Assembly: GCA_051453625.1 (NCBI GenBank)
Contig: JBOZIK010000001.1
Coordinates: 53,337,706 to 53,379,122 of the forward strand
Reading direction: 5' to 3'
Source of the DNA: Welwitschia mirabilis
Lineage: Eukaryota > Gnetophyta > Gnetopsida > Welwitschiales
Length of the DNA: 41,417 nucleotides
Notes under the pieces: generated by a model
The model's database searches: none
Seen by the model: the letters and a program-made list of their open reading frames with translations, nothing else
Told to the model about the DNA's origin: nothing
Shown here: in pieces, positions 20,476 through 32,083 of the stretch
Position numbering within the stretch: position 1 is the stretch's first letter
Layout of the letters: each line of letters opens with the position of its first letter
Program-made: the position numbers and the translations under genes

Positions 20476-20618
20476 CTGATGATATTGATTTGTTTATTAA
20501 GTAAGAATATTTCAAAAATTAGTGTGATCTTTTATTATATTAATAAAATTTTTAAGGAGTAGTTTGCCCCTAAAGGATCTTAAATTTTAGTTTTATGAAG
20601 AGGATAAAAGTCATTAAC

Positions 20619-20745
20619 TAGTAGTCTGAATAGTGAAACACTCATCTTCCATTGGTTGAGAATGCAACCATTGGGTCAATCATCTTCCATTTCAAAGGTC
20701 ATGGGTTTAAACTTTTAAATGTCTTACTTGGCATAATAAGAGGTT
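20619..20745 (+). repeat. tRNA-like (possible SINE-derived) block, copy 3
   Basis: AGTAGTCTGAATAGTG, two CATCTTCCATT segments about 45 bases apart, and GTCATGGGTTTAAAC in the B-box position. Confidence 0.35.
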
Positions 20746-20829
20746 CTTAGCATAATTTAATAATTTGTTTAGGTAATCTTGATGGCTGTTTGACAACTTT
20801 ACATCACTTAGTGACATGATCTACATAAA

Positions 20830-21010
20830 TAATAAGTGTTAGTATCAGAAAGATAGATGAAATGGCCCAACAAAATCTATACTCCACACATCTACCGGTT
20901 TAATCTTGAGAATGAGAAAAAACAACAACATATTTCTCTTTCTAATGTTACCTAAGTGTTAACATTCATCATAGGCTCAATGGTACTCATAAACATCTTT
21001 GAAAATCACT
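20830..21010 (-). pseudogene. Integrase fragment of E0, copy 3
   Basis: Aligns base by base with 19845-20000; more diverged, so the protein pattern is weaker. Confidence 0.35.
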
Positions 21011-22380
21011 TTTATATTATCATCTCTTTCTCGGTGAATCATTCGGTATGTTTTATTTATTCCTTTCTTTTACTTATACCTTCTCTCATTCTTAAAAGAA
21101 ATGGAAAACAACTTCTCTTTATTTCTAAAAAACATGAAGATAACTATTTTAGAATATTTCCAAGTTAAAGAAGATCCATGTATTTGAATATTTTTGTATT
21201 TTTGGTACAATTTTAAATAAAGAATAAAGGATGCTTAAAAAAGAAAATACTAAAACTAATATTTATCTTAATAATCTTACTTCTTTATTAAAAAAATAAA
21301 AGAAAATTGATTTCTAGAATTTTTGATATGAATTAAGGAATTTTTAGAAATGAATGAAATCAAAATAAATTGATTTTCTAAATAAATTGTTTAGAAAATG
21401 GATTAGAAGAGAAATAAAATTTTACTAAAAATAGATTATGGATATCTCTATTGTTGAAAAATATTGATTTCAAGACTACACCTTACAAACTTTCAAGAGT
21501 TTCTTTATAACTCTTACCTACAAAAATTTGCAAAGACTAAAAGAAAAGAGAAAAGAAGTAAGAGAACAAAAGTCTCAAGGTGGAATAACGATTTAATGTC
21601 CTTTTGAAATGATTTAATTACTACCTTTTTCTAGGTCTTTGAATTCATTTTAATGACTCCAAAATAATTAAAAATAGTTGAAATGTATTAAGTAAGTCCT
21701 TAGACTTCAAATAGCTTGATTAAGAATGACTTAATTATTTTTAAACGATGGAAAAAAAAGCGGAAAAAAAAAACCTCCTTTGAAGTGGGAGCCTCTTGAT
21801 CTTTTAAAGGACATCCATAATCTTAAAATTTCCTTATAATATTAACTCTAATATTTTAAAGATGTTTGATAAGTGTCTAGTAAGTTTTAAATAAAAAAAT
21901 ATAACTAAATACAATTCCTTAGATTTCATGTTTATCAAACCTTTCAGTTTTTAATGAAAGCCAAATTAGTTAAAGATGTGGGAAAAACTAATATGAGGAT
22001 TTGCATAAGAATTAAATACCACTAAACATTATTTTTTTGATGAACAAATATTTGCTACTATTGACAATCTGCTACTATCATGCCTCTATTAAATATTTGA
22101 CCATTAGTTTCCTTGCTATGTTGTTGTTACACCCAACAACATACTCTTGATAAGATACTTTATTTTTATTTAATCTAATTATGTTCCATTAGCATCAAAA
22201 GTAGTTGTCTTGTAACCATGTTTTAAATTTCTACTATGGTACATCCATTTCAAATTATGCCACTAACACATCTTGTTATAGAAAACAGAGCATAATCCTT
22301 ACCCCACGATAGCTGAACTCTGTAATTAGATGCTATATTTTTGAAACATGAGCATAATTAGATTGAACTAGACAACATGA

Positions 22381-23530
22381 TCATAAGATGCTATATTTTT
22401 GGTAGAATTTTGAATAAAGAATAGAGGATGTTGATAAAGGAAAAGGCTAAAGCTAATATTTAACTTAATAATCTTGCTTCTTTATTTAAGAAAGTAAGAG
22501 AAAAGTGATCTCTAGAATTTTTGATATGTAATTGAGAAATTTCTAGAAATGACAAAAGTTAAAATAAATTAATTTTCTAAATAAATTATTTAAAAAATTA
22601 ATGAAAAAAATTTACTAAAAATAGATTATGGATTTCTTTATTATTGAAAAATATTAATTTCAAGGCTACATCTTACAAACTTTCTAGTGTTTCTTTATAA
22701 CTCTCAACTACAAAAATTTGAAAAGACAAAGAAAAGAGAAAAGAAGTAAGAGAAGAAGAAGGCTTCAGGTAAAACAAATATTTAATGTCCTCTTGAAATT
22801 ATTTGACTACTGCCTTTTTATAGGTTTTAGAATTCATTTTTATGATTCTAAAATATGTGAAAGTGGTTGAAATGTGTTAAGTGAGTCCTTAGATTTATAA
22901 TAGGCTTGATTGAAAATGACTTAATTCTTTTTAAAGGAGGGAAAAAATCAACAAAAAAGGAAAAAATAAAAAAAACCTACTTTGAAGTGGGAGCCACTTA
23001 GCCTTTTAAAGAACATTCATAATCTTATAGCTTCATTAGAATGTTGGCTCCAAGATTTTAGAGATGTTGGATAAGTATCTAGAAATTTTTAAATCAAAAA
23101 GATAACTAAATATAATTTCTTAGATTTTTTTTTCTTTTTTATTCCATCAAACCTTTTAGTTTTTAATGAAAGCTAAATTACTTAGAAATTCCATGAAAAC
23201 TAATCTGATGATTTGCATAATAATTGAAAACTACCAAACATTATTTGTTTAACTAATAAAAATTTACTACTATCGACAATTTTTCTACTATCCTATCTTT
23301 ATTAAATATTTGCCTATTATTTACCTTGTTATGTTATTGTTACACTTAGAAATACACCCTCAACAAGACACTATAATTTTCTTCAATCTAATTTGATCCA
23401 TTGGCATTAAAACTAGTTTTCTCATAATCATCTTTTCAATTTGCACCAGGAGTACATCCACTTTAACCTGTGCCACTGATATGTCTTATTATAGAAAAGA
23501 GAGCATAATCCTTAAATAGTTCATTATAGT
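22381..23530 (-). mobile_element. E0 copy 4: partial unit containing an LTR-like block
   Basis: Begins abruptly near 22390 within the leader (AGAATAGAGGATGTTGATAA), lacking the integrase and tRNA-like parts. It then repeats the leader, TATA, GTGGGAGCC, AATGAAAGC and TATTAAATATTTGCC landmarks of copy 3 in the same order. This is about 1.1 kb duplicated in tandem with copy 3. Confidence 0.6.
22813..22822 (-). promoter_or_regulatory. TATA box of the E0 LTR
   Basis: TATAAAAAGG on the minus strand, followed by CAGTAGTCAAAT. Equivalent positions in the other copies are decayed (near 21625 and 24990), so this copy is the best preserved. Confidence 0.5.
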
Positions 23531-23984
23531 TGACTACTATAACATGAAAAGCATAAACAAAAGAACCCTACTTGTATGATAGATTTTTCTGTTTTATACT
23601 TTATTTATTGAAGAAATTTAGTAAAACTTTTAGTTGTTAAATTCTGATTGAAAGAAATGAAAAAGCTCTACATTGTTTTTGTTGAAAAAGAATATAAAAC
23701 AGAGGAAATTTCCATTTTAGAAACTAAAAAGATCCAAATCTTCTTATTAGAATGTTTGAATTTAATAGTGACTCAAACCAACTAAGTCTAGAATGGAAAA
23801 TCTAGATTTTTTTGTGGGACATTCAAATTTCTGATTTTTTGTTACTCAAATTAGTATTCCTACATGATATTAAGTAAAACAATTTTAAAAATTGATGTGA
23901 TCTCTTATAATATCAATTAAATTCATTAAGGATTAATTTTTCCTGAAGGATCTTGAATTGTGGTATCTTGAACAAAATGAAAAG

Positions 23985-24110
23985 CTATAAACTAGTAGTC
24001 CAACTAATGGGACACTTGTCTTTCATTGGTGGGGACTGTAAGCAGTGGAACAATCATCTTCCAATTCAAAGGTCATGGGTTTAACATTTAAATGTCTGAC
24101 TTAATATAAT
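23985..24110 (+). repeat. tRNA-like (possible SINE-derived) block, copy 4
   Basis: AGTAGTCCAACTAATGGGACA, AGCAGTGGAACAATCATC and GTCATGGGTTTAACA; the most diverged of the four copies. Confidence 0.35.
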
Positions 24111-24204
24111 AGGAGGTTCTTAGCATAATTTAAGTATTTTTTTAGGCAATCTTGATGGTTGTGAGGTAGCTTCATATTACTCAGTGATATAATCTATATA
24201 ACTA

Positions 24205-24382
24205 GTAAATATTAGTATTAGAAAGATGGATGAAATGGTCCAATAAAATCTATACTCCATACATCAAATGGTTTAATCTTAAAAATAGGAGAAAGGAACA
24301 TCATATTTATCTTTCCAATTTTGCCTAAGTGTTGACATTCACCATAGGCTCTATAGTATTCGTTGATATCTTTGAAAATCAC
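24205..24382 (-). pseudogene. Integrase fragment of E0, copy 5
   Basis: Aligns with 19845-20000; cut by the N gap at 24383. Confidence 0.35.
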
Positions 24383-25430
24383 NNNNNNNNNNNNNNNNNN
24401 NNNNNNNNNNNNNNNNNNNNNNNNNNNNNNNNNNNNTTTATTTTACTTATACCTTCTCCAATTTTAAAAATAAATTGAAAAAGTTCTCTTTATTTCCAAA
24501 AAGCATGAAGATAAATATTTTTAAATATTTTTATGTCAAACAAGATCCAATTCTTTGAATATTTTTGTATGTTTACTAGAATTAAATAATAAAGAATGCT
24601 AATCAAAGAAGAGAATAAAGTTAATATTTAACTTAACAATTTTACTTCTTTATTTAAGAAAATAAGAGAAAAGTGATTTGTAGAATTTTTGATATGAATT
24701 GAGTAATTTTTAAAAATGAACAAAACTAAAACAAATTAATTTCCTAAATAAATTATTTGAAAAATAGATGAAAAAAGAAATTAAATTTTACTAAAAATAG
24801 ATTATGGATTGATTTATTATTAAAACATATTTCTTCCAAAATTACACCTTACAAACTTTCAAGAGTTTCTTTATAACTCTCAACTATAAAAATTTCCAAA
24901 GACTAAAAGAAAAGAGACAAGAAATAAGAGAAGAAGAAGGCTTAAGATGGAACAACTATTTAATGTCCTCTTGAAAAGATTTAATTACTGCCTTTTTTTA
25001 GATTTTAGAATACCTTTTGATGACTTCAAAATAATTGAAATGTGTTAAGTGAGTTCTTGAACTTATAATAGGCTTGATTGAAAATGACTTGATTCTTTTT
25101 AAAGGAGGTTAAAAAAGAAACAAAAGAAGGAGGAAATGAAACAAAAAAAACATCCTTTGAAGTAGGAGTCTCTTGGACTTTTAAAGAGTATCTATATTCT
25201 TATAAGTTCCTTAGAATGTTGGCTTCAAGATTTTGGAGATGTTTGATTAGTATTTAGGAAGTTTTAAATTAAAAATATAGCTAAATATAATTTCTTAAAT
25301 TTTATTTTCATCAAATCTTTTAGTTTTCAATGAAAGCCAAATTAGTTAGAGATGTCATGAAAACTAATCTAAGGATTTGCATAATAATTGAATACTATTA
25401 AAAATTATTTACTTGACTAAAAAAAGCATC

Positions 25431-26439
25431 CTTTACATGATTAAAAACGATAGTTACTACTCTAACTTTTTCTTTTATCAGATTGCATAATGATTTCTTG
25501 AAGCAAAATAGTAGCTTTAGTTTACTTCTAGAAAAACAGTTTTCAATTAAAAATTGAAATGCTAGATTTAGGTTTTAAAATTTCCTTAGCAATATTGATC
25601 CCTTTCATAAATGTGGAAATTAGGACATTTACATCATTAAACTTTCATACTGGGAAAGACCTTCCTTTTTTTCAATAATAATTTCTCTCTTTTGATTTTT
25701 TTCCTTTTTTGAAAGAAAACAAAATTTCCTTTTGATAAATACACTTTGTTTAAAATAATTTTTTTTAATTTTTTTAATGTTGACAGAGCACTTTTGTCGA
25801 TAAAATAATTTTTAAGAAGTGGATGCAAAGACAGAAGAAGAATAAGAATGAATTTTAAATGAACGAATGATATCCCTTTAAATATTTCTTATTTATTTCT
25901 CTTTATCTTTATTTGATGTAGAATCCTCTTTTCTCTTTGTTTTTCCTATCTTCTAATTATTTTTTTTAAGTTCATAATTTTTTTAACTTACTTCTTCTCC
26001 ATAGTTACTTTAGTATTTTAAAGGAAAAGTTCTAATGGCTAATGATGTTAATTAGTTCCAAAACTTTGCTTACTCTCATATGGTGCAAATGGATGAAGTA
26101 TTGAAATCATTAAAGAAGTTTTTTCTAGATGCAATTTCCTACTTCTTTGAATATCCTTTATTTCTCTTTCTAAATATTTTTTACAGAATTTCGAATTTTT
26201 AAATTTCATTTTCAAGATTACTATTAATTTTATTAGCATGTCCATAATTTTAATTCAGCATCTATCTTTTCTATAGAAACATCTAAGATAAAATATTTTA
26301 TTTCTTTGAAATAAAAATTTTATTTAAAGCTAAATAAATAACAAAAACATTTTTTTCAAACTAAAGATAATATAAAAATAAATTTACAATTTGAAAAAGT
26401 TAAAAAAAATATGTTTACATAAAAAGTAGTAATTTCTCA
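25431..26439 (-). other. AT-rich region downstream of E3 integrase
   Basis: On the minus strand, two Lys-rich open stretches (25828-25637 and 26245-26048) look like decayed helical or coiled-coil sequence and lie on the same strand as E3, after its integrase. They could be remnants of an extra frame of E3, but no domain is recognised and composition alone (poly-A/T) can create such frames. Confidence 0.3.
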
Positions 26440-27640
26440 AATAAAGTAAATTTCTTGCTTGTTTGCCCTTATTTTTATTTAAGTCTTTAATTTATAAATC
26501 TCTTTATCAAACTTCTTTGGTATTATGTATGGCCATGACCAATTTTGACTAAACTTTAAATTTTCTTAATAATGTTCATTTTCAAAACTAGATAATGGAT
26601 TTTAAAATCTCTATGTAAGATTGTTTTTTTGTACATGTTTATTATTTCTTTTTGGTAATGTTTGTTATAATATAAAGATTTTAATCTCTTTTCTTATAAT
26701 AGTTTAAGTTTAGCCAATCTTTTAGTTTTCTCTAAATCAATCATTTCTAGATCTTTAATCAAAGTTCTTAAAGTTCAAATATGAATTTCAATAAATAAAA
26801 CTTATTTGTTTCCATATGTTAATTCAAATGGTAAGAATCTTATAGGTGTTTTATACCTTATTCTACATACCAATAGAATTTAAGTTAATTTCTCATGTTA
26901 ATTTCATGGATTGTTCTCCATAAGTTTTTTAAGTAGTTTTATCATATTATATTGGTTGACTTAACTTAATAATTTACTTATGAGTATCTAAATGATAAAT
27001 AGAAATGTTTCCCTCCAACATTTTCTAGAAAATGATTTGACTTAATTGATTTGACCTATGGATAATTATCACTTAGATGAATTTCAAATCTAGAAAAGAT
27101 ATGATCTAGGATAAATTTTTGAATAATTTTAGTTATTATTAGCTTCAACTCATTTTTTGTTATTATTATGATCAAGCTTGTAATCCGAATGCTAGTGGTT
27201 GAATTATTTCATTAAGGTCTAAATCCCATCTCTTAAAAACCTAAACTAGTTTCATTGCAAACAGTTCATTTGAAGGATGAATCATAGGTTCACGAAATTG
27301 AAATTTCTTAATAAACCCTATATAATTTTTTAAAAGTATTATGATTTGATAATATAATTTACTAATTCTTTAGATTCTTAATCTTATCCATATGTACTCA
27401 CATGTGATTTGTTAAAACCTTGCATACTTTTATTGAATTTAAACATCTTAAATAAATTCCATAAAAGTATTTCTTGAATAATTTTCCACATATGATTATG
27501 TATCTTATTCTATTTAAAGAGTTCCTTTTAGTTTTAAGATAAATTCAATGGGATAATTTCATTTTCAAGATGTTTAATTAAAAATAATTTTCAAGAATAT
27601 TATTCACATTATTAAGAAATCTTGGATGTTTCAAATTCTT
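26440..27640 (-). pseudogene. pol: E3 integrase pseudogene (Tat-like Ty3/gypsy)
   Basis: Reading leftward: a zinc-domain approach with YLRCLNSIKVCKVL near 27470-27420; a weak core with FSRFEIHLSDNYP near 27105-27065, in place of the usual RFG-P-ISDNG; a KLLKKLMENNP region near 26945-26905; and the post-core motif TPIRFLPFELTYGN near 26860-26815. An ELxxLEEKRxxxL-like region near 26740-26670 and a C-terminal WPYIIPKKFDKEIYKLKT stretch near 26540-26485, matching the GPY-type end, complete it. Stops and shifts are frequent; the protein was not functional. Confidence 0.65.
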
Positions 27641-27739
27641 GGATAAGAAAAACTTAAGAAAGATCTTTAGAGAATGGTTTTGAAGCTCTTACTTAATAAA
27701 TAGAGTTTATATTATAAGAGTTGCTATAAAAAAAATTTA

Positions 27740-28135
27740 CTAAATTACCTAATAATTTAGCATTTTTTCTTTCTTCTTATGAAATGGTAGATATTTGACA
27801 TTTATAAAAATTTTCTAAGAGTGTATGAACTTCATTAAGGTATCTTATTAGAATTTTAATTTTACAAGATTAATTTGCTAAGAATTAATTAACAACTAAT
27901 TAATAATCTCCAAAAATTCATAAACTATGTTAGTTAAATTTAAAGTTAAAATGAATCCTCTAAGTAGCACTTTATATTTTGCCATGTTATTAGTGTAGAG
28001 AAAATGGATTCTTAGTACAACTAGGATTCTTGCTTCGGTGGGTAGAAAAATTACTAGCTAGCTCCTACTTCATTTACATTTTTTAGTTCATTAAAATACA
28101 TGTTGAATCCTAGTTAATTTATTCTAATATAATAT
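27740..28135 (-). pseudogene. pol: E3 second-type (archaeal-like) RNase H pseudogene
   Basis: Leftward reading begins with MYFNELKNVNEVGA near 28110-28070, matching the first strand (YFDGA-N-GAGAG). It then gives TNNMAKYKVLLRGFIL near 28005-27960 in place of TNN-AEYEALI-G, and a weaker SQLLINQ-like part near 27900. This is the RNase H type found directly upstream of integrase in Tat-lineage plant elements, in addition to the usual RT-linked RNase H, which is why I assign E3 to that lineage. Active-site acidic positions are partly lost. Confidence 0.55.
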
Positions 28136-28152
28136 ATATTATTTAGAGCTAA

Positions 28153-28870
28153 TGTAACAAAAACTCCAAGAAAACTTTTGGAATTATGTATTCAATAACA
28201 AATAAAAAAAAGAATAAGAAGAAATGTAGGAAATAAAGTAATATAGGTAATTAAATAACCACTTTCTATTAATGATATAGAAAATATAATCTTAAAAACT
28301 ACTTTTAGTAGGGCTTTTGTAAACTCTTCTTCAATAGTGGCCTTTAAATCATCATCCTAGATTTTATTACTTCAATCACTTAAAACCTTTTCCTCAAGTT
28401 TCTAATAAAAAACTCTTATTAAGATCTCAACTCTAAGATGTTTCACTTCTTCCTTCTCAACTTCAACTTTCAAAGCATACTTTTTATCTCCTCACATCCT
28501 CTTATTTATAAGGATTTAGGAGGACTCTTTGTCATGAAGTAATCCTCCCACATTAGCCTCTTACACTTTTCACCAAAAATAGATTTTAAAGATAACATAC
28601 TTCTTATGCTTAAATTTTCTCTAAACATAACATATTCCTTACACCTAGATGTCCTCTAAACATAACTTATTTCTTACACCTAAATTCCCTCAAAAGCATG
28701 CTAATTTAGATAACTACACATGGTTCCTACATGGCAATTACACATGGTACCTCCATGGAAATTATATATGATGCATCTTATTTTTCCCATAAGCATAATA
28801 AAGCCTTAGTAAATACACACTTAAATAAAACACATTCTATATTTTTATTTTTATAAGGATGTTTTTACTT
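28153..28870 (-). mobile_element. Candidate LTR (3' LTR of E4), minus strand
   Basis: On the minus strand, a purine tract GGGGAGGATGAAG (about 28888-28873) is followed by this AT-rich block, which has a TATA box and ends ...GTTTTTGTTACA at 28153. It separates E4 coding sequence (right) from E3 RNase H (left). Direct repeats such as ACACATGG-TCCTACATGG occur near 28715-28755. The start base and a target duplication could not be fixed. Confidence 0.45.
28501..28510 (-). promoter_or_regulatory. TATA box in the candidate E4 LTR
   Basis: TATAAATAAG on the minus strand, about 365 bases after the presumed LTR start, a usual place for the U3 promoter. Confidence 0.4.
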
Positions 28871-30201
28871 CATCCTCCCCTACTTAATAGTAAAATATCA
28901 AAGAAAAGATCTTTCTCGTTTCTTGGACTTTTGCAACCATCCTTAGGTAGTTCTTCTATGAAATGTAAATTGCATCCTATGAGAGATCTCTTGGTAATTA
29001 AACTAGATGATCCTTGTACACCTTGCTTCATGCCTACTTCTCACAGATTTCAAGAATTATCACTATCTTGTTCACTTTCCATTTTTCTTTGTTTCATTTT
29101 TATGGCTCTGTGATTTAAGCTTCATCCTTTGAAGGTTCTCCATGGTACTTTACTAAGTTAGAAACATTTAATGTAGGTGAAATACCCACATTCTTTAGAA
29201 GATCCAACTTATAATAATTTTTTGAAATTGTCTTAATAGTCTACATGAATGAATCTTTTAAAATTGAGCTTGTTATATGTTTCTATGGGAAATGTTTCAT
29301 TTTGCAAGTATGCCATCACAATTCCATCTTGTTTAAACTTCACGTGCCTTTTTTGCTTATATACTATATTATTAACCTTGTAATTTAATGATCCCAAAAC
29401 TTGTATCATATACTCATAGAACTCTATAATTTTCTTTGCATATTCCTTTACCATTACTAAATTTTAGCATGTCATGTAGCATATTAGACATTCTTGGGTG
29501 ATATCCATATACCACTATAAATGAAGATTTTCTTTAGCTCCTTTTCATAGAATTATTATAACAAAATTATATATGAAGTAAGTAATCTTCCCATTTATTT
29601 GACTTACCCTGACAAAGACATCTTAGTAAGCTTCTAATGTTGTAAGTTATTAATTTTATTTGTCTATATATTTATGAATGATATGATAAACAGTGCTATA
29701 ACATAGTAACCATCACATATCATAGAATCTTTTAAAAACAAGAAATAAATATAACATGTCTATTTGAGACTATCATCTTCAGTAACCATTACATATACAC
29801 AATTTCTTTTAAAGAATAATGTAGCAACACACAAAGCATTATGTATCTTCATATAAGGAAAACTATGTGCCATCTTGATGAATCTATCCATCACCATCAT
29901 AATGTAATTGCATCCACTCTTGAAACAAGGTAATCCCCAAGATGAGATCGATACTTATGTCCTACCATTGCTTTACTAGAGTTAGTAAGGATAGGTACAA
30001 TCTTGTATTTATCAATTATCCCTTTGTCCTTTGACATGTAGAACAACTTTACATCATCTGCTTCAATTTCCTTTAGATGTATGAATATTGGTATAACCTC
30101 TTTAATAGTTCATGTATTTTATTAAAGTTATAATGTTTAGTTATGTCTTCATAATATTTTCCTTCTAAAATATTCTTCCATGTTGATCCTCTAGAGATGC
30201 A
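28871..30201 (-). pseudogene. pol: E4 integrase and C-terminal tail pseudogene (chromovirus-like)
   Basis: Leftward order: zinc domain with a SCSTCQRTKG Cys pair near 30040-30010; core with VMDRFIKMAHSFPYMK near 29905-29860 and NALCVATLFFK near 29845; a KWEDYL/FCYNNS-like region near 29610-29560; WYMDITQE near 29510. The post-core stretch 29454-29233 has KFKQDGIVMAYLQNETFPIE then TYNKLNFKRFI. This last pattern (FK-GD-VMV-L-ERFP-GTYNKL) is typical of plant gypsy integrase C-termini. A polar tail continues to about 28890. Multiple stops and shifts. Confidence 0.7.
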
Positions 30202-30540
30202 CAACCTCATGAATGTAGTTAAAGTAATCATCAATCTGAATGGCATTTCTAATAATTCATATAAATCAACTAGAGTCTTGAAATCCATCTTCCAATTATC
30301 TCCTTCTTAGATGTGAATTTAACGGTAATCACTTTTCAAGTCTATCTTGTTAAAAATAGATGCACACATGAAATAATCTAGAATATCATCCATGTGAGGC
30401 ATAGAAAAGTGATAGCTTATGATTATCTTGTGGATGACTTTTGAATCAACAATTGTGTAAGTCCTTGTTGTCCTTATTTAAAGTTGATATTATTGGAAAA
30501 GAACATGGTGAAAGACTTTCTTTAATTATATCCTTTTATA
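30202..30540 (-). pseudogene. pol: E4 reverse transcriptase fragment
   Basis: Leftward reading shows YHFSMPHMDDILDYFMCASI then FNKIDLKSDYR (motif with the first catalytic Asp, near 30340), and YELLEMPFRLMITLTTFMRL (30258-30202). These match plant gypsy RT motifs from the R-P-DD-LD region to the MPFGL-NAP-TFM region. The sequence then passes directly into the integrase zinc domain: the xMDD motif, connection and RNase H are absent. Confidence 0.7.
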
Positions 30541-30853
30541 AAAACTCTTAAAGTAGAATAAAGTCTAAGAAGTAAAAATGAAATCTTTCTATAATGGCAA
30601 AACCCTATACTATGTACTACAATGGTGTTGCAATGTTTTTTTACATATAATTTTAGCATTATAGCACTAATTTAAGAAAACTAATAAGTAATTAAGATAG
30701 TTTTTCAAAAATCTAGTAGTAGGAATTCTCAAAATAAAAAAATGATTAAAAATATAGCTTAGTGACATTTCAGAACCTAGGGTATGATTAGCTATACCTC
30801 CCAACTATGATGAAAAGTAGGATTTTAGAATGAAAAATACATAGCTTGATCGT
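30541..30853. other. Unassigned AT-rich stretch
   Basis: No motif or repeat recognised between E4 RT and the inverted E2-type LTR. Confidence 0.4.
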
Positions 30854-32083
30854 TTTTGTAGTGCATATTTATACAAAATGTTATGTCCTTTATCAAATCC
30901 TATCAATCACAAATATATGCACAAACAAAACACACTAATATAGATAGGAGTGGACCCGAATGTCATAATCCATCAAAGGCATTAGATGAGAAAAAAGAGA
31001 ATAGCTTTTCATGAAGTCAAGGGTCAAAATGAAAATCAACAATGCAATAGAAGTAAACACACGATGCAAATGAAATGAAAACTAATCTAAATGTAATATC
31101 TATCCAACTACCAAATCTTTCTTACCAAGATCAGCCTTGTATAATCTAGATCAATTAAGAAAATTGTCACTATCCAAAACTAATGTAGGCTATAAAATGC
31201 ATCGAACAGAATATGAAACACATGCAATAACTTAATTTATCAATGTAAAATGCAATGCAAGTTCCCAAACTAACATTTTCAACCTTGACAAAGGTTGTCC
31301 TTCATAACCTATATCAATTATGAAACTATTAAAAATTATAACCAACATAAACCATAGGGTACACACTCATGAATATAAAAACTAAAAGAAGATTGTCATA
31401 TTAGGTCTTAAACCAACATCTTATTAGAAAGTAGTAGCACCACAATGAAGGAGACATAGCCCAACACCATGGAAGATCCCTCTCTATAATTAACGGATGG
31501 ATCTTCGGCCCTTTGATCTCTATTATGAGAATTTATGATGCAATGAAGATTATCAAAGTTGAGGGAAAAGGTGGTATTTATTAATAATAATCGACTCAAA
31601 AGTAGCAAATCTAATAGATGTAACTAAAACCCTAACATTATGTAGAAATCACATGATACATTACACAAGTTATTTGAAGTTTAGTACATTCTGGATAAAA
31701 TTAGATTGTCATCCTGGTGGTTATCTAGACAATGACGAGGATGATGTCATATCAACAGAGATCCACATCAACATGCATCTTGGTCCAGTTAATGTTCTAA
31801 TCAGCTTGCAAGTGTTGTCATCCTATACTATCATCCAAACGGTAAGGGATGACAGGATTTTCAATGCTCTTTTTCCAAGTAACTTGATCTTGAAGCTCAT
31901 TAATTCCTCCTCAAAATGTAAAGTATCAAAATTGATTCAAAATGCCTCCAAATGTATTGGTAATTATGCATTTCCATGATATTCTCCTTGACTCTCAACA
32001 ATCGTCATTTTGTACTTAAACCTGTCTAAATGTCTTGTGAAACTACTCAAAATACTCAATCAAAAACATACAGTTTGGCATCA
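30854..32083 (-). mobile_element. Inverted LTR of the E2 family, probably solo
   Basis: The reverse complement follows LTR-A (34717-35791) from end to end: GTAGTGCATATTTATAC near its 3' end, the CAACCTTGACAAAGG segment at 31280, CCCAACACCATGGAAG at 31459, a decayed promoter near 31590, GACAATGACGAGGATG near 31730, and ACTCAAAATACTCAATCAAA near 32045 at its 5' end. No primer site lies beyond the 3' end and no polypurine tract precedes the 5' end. That suggests a solo LTR, but no target duplication was found. Open frames inside (31408-31608, 31653-31979) are therefore not genes. Confidence 0.7.

Larger units (their letters stand above)
20476..22380 (-). mobile_element. E0 copy 3 with LTR-like block
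   Basis: Carries, from left to right, the third tRNA-like block, an integrase fragment (20830-21010), the leader-like ACCTTACAAACTTTCAAGAG segment (21480), a decayed TATA position near 21625 and GTGGGAGCC (21787). The AATGAAAGCCAAATTAG segment (21953) and the TGTTGGGTGTAACAACAACA LTR-like start (minus strand, near 22120) follow. The order fits a minus-strand LTR at about 22130-21480 followed by internal sequence. Confidence 0.6.
23531..25430 (-). mobile_element. E0 copy 5
   Basis: Full order again: CCTACTTGTATGATAG, the fourth tRNA-like block, an integrase fragment, a 54-N gap (24383-24436), leader, LTR-like block. Homology to the other copies ends at about 25425, after TTGAATACTATTAAAAATTATT, leaving the LTR-like block truncated. 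Confidence 0.6.

Noticed and set aside
28859-29113. 84-codon plus-strand frame
   Set aside because: Opposite strand of the E4 integrase tail; no own motif.
31653-31979. 108-codon plus-strand open frame
   Set aside because: It lies wholly inside the inverted E2-type LTR, which is non-coding in the other copies.
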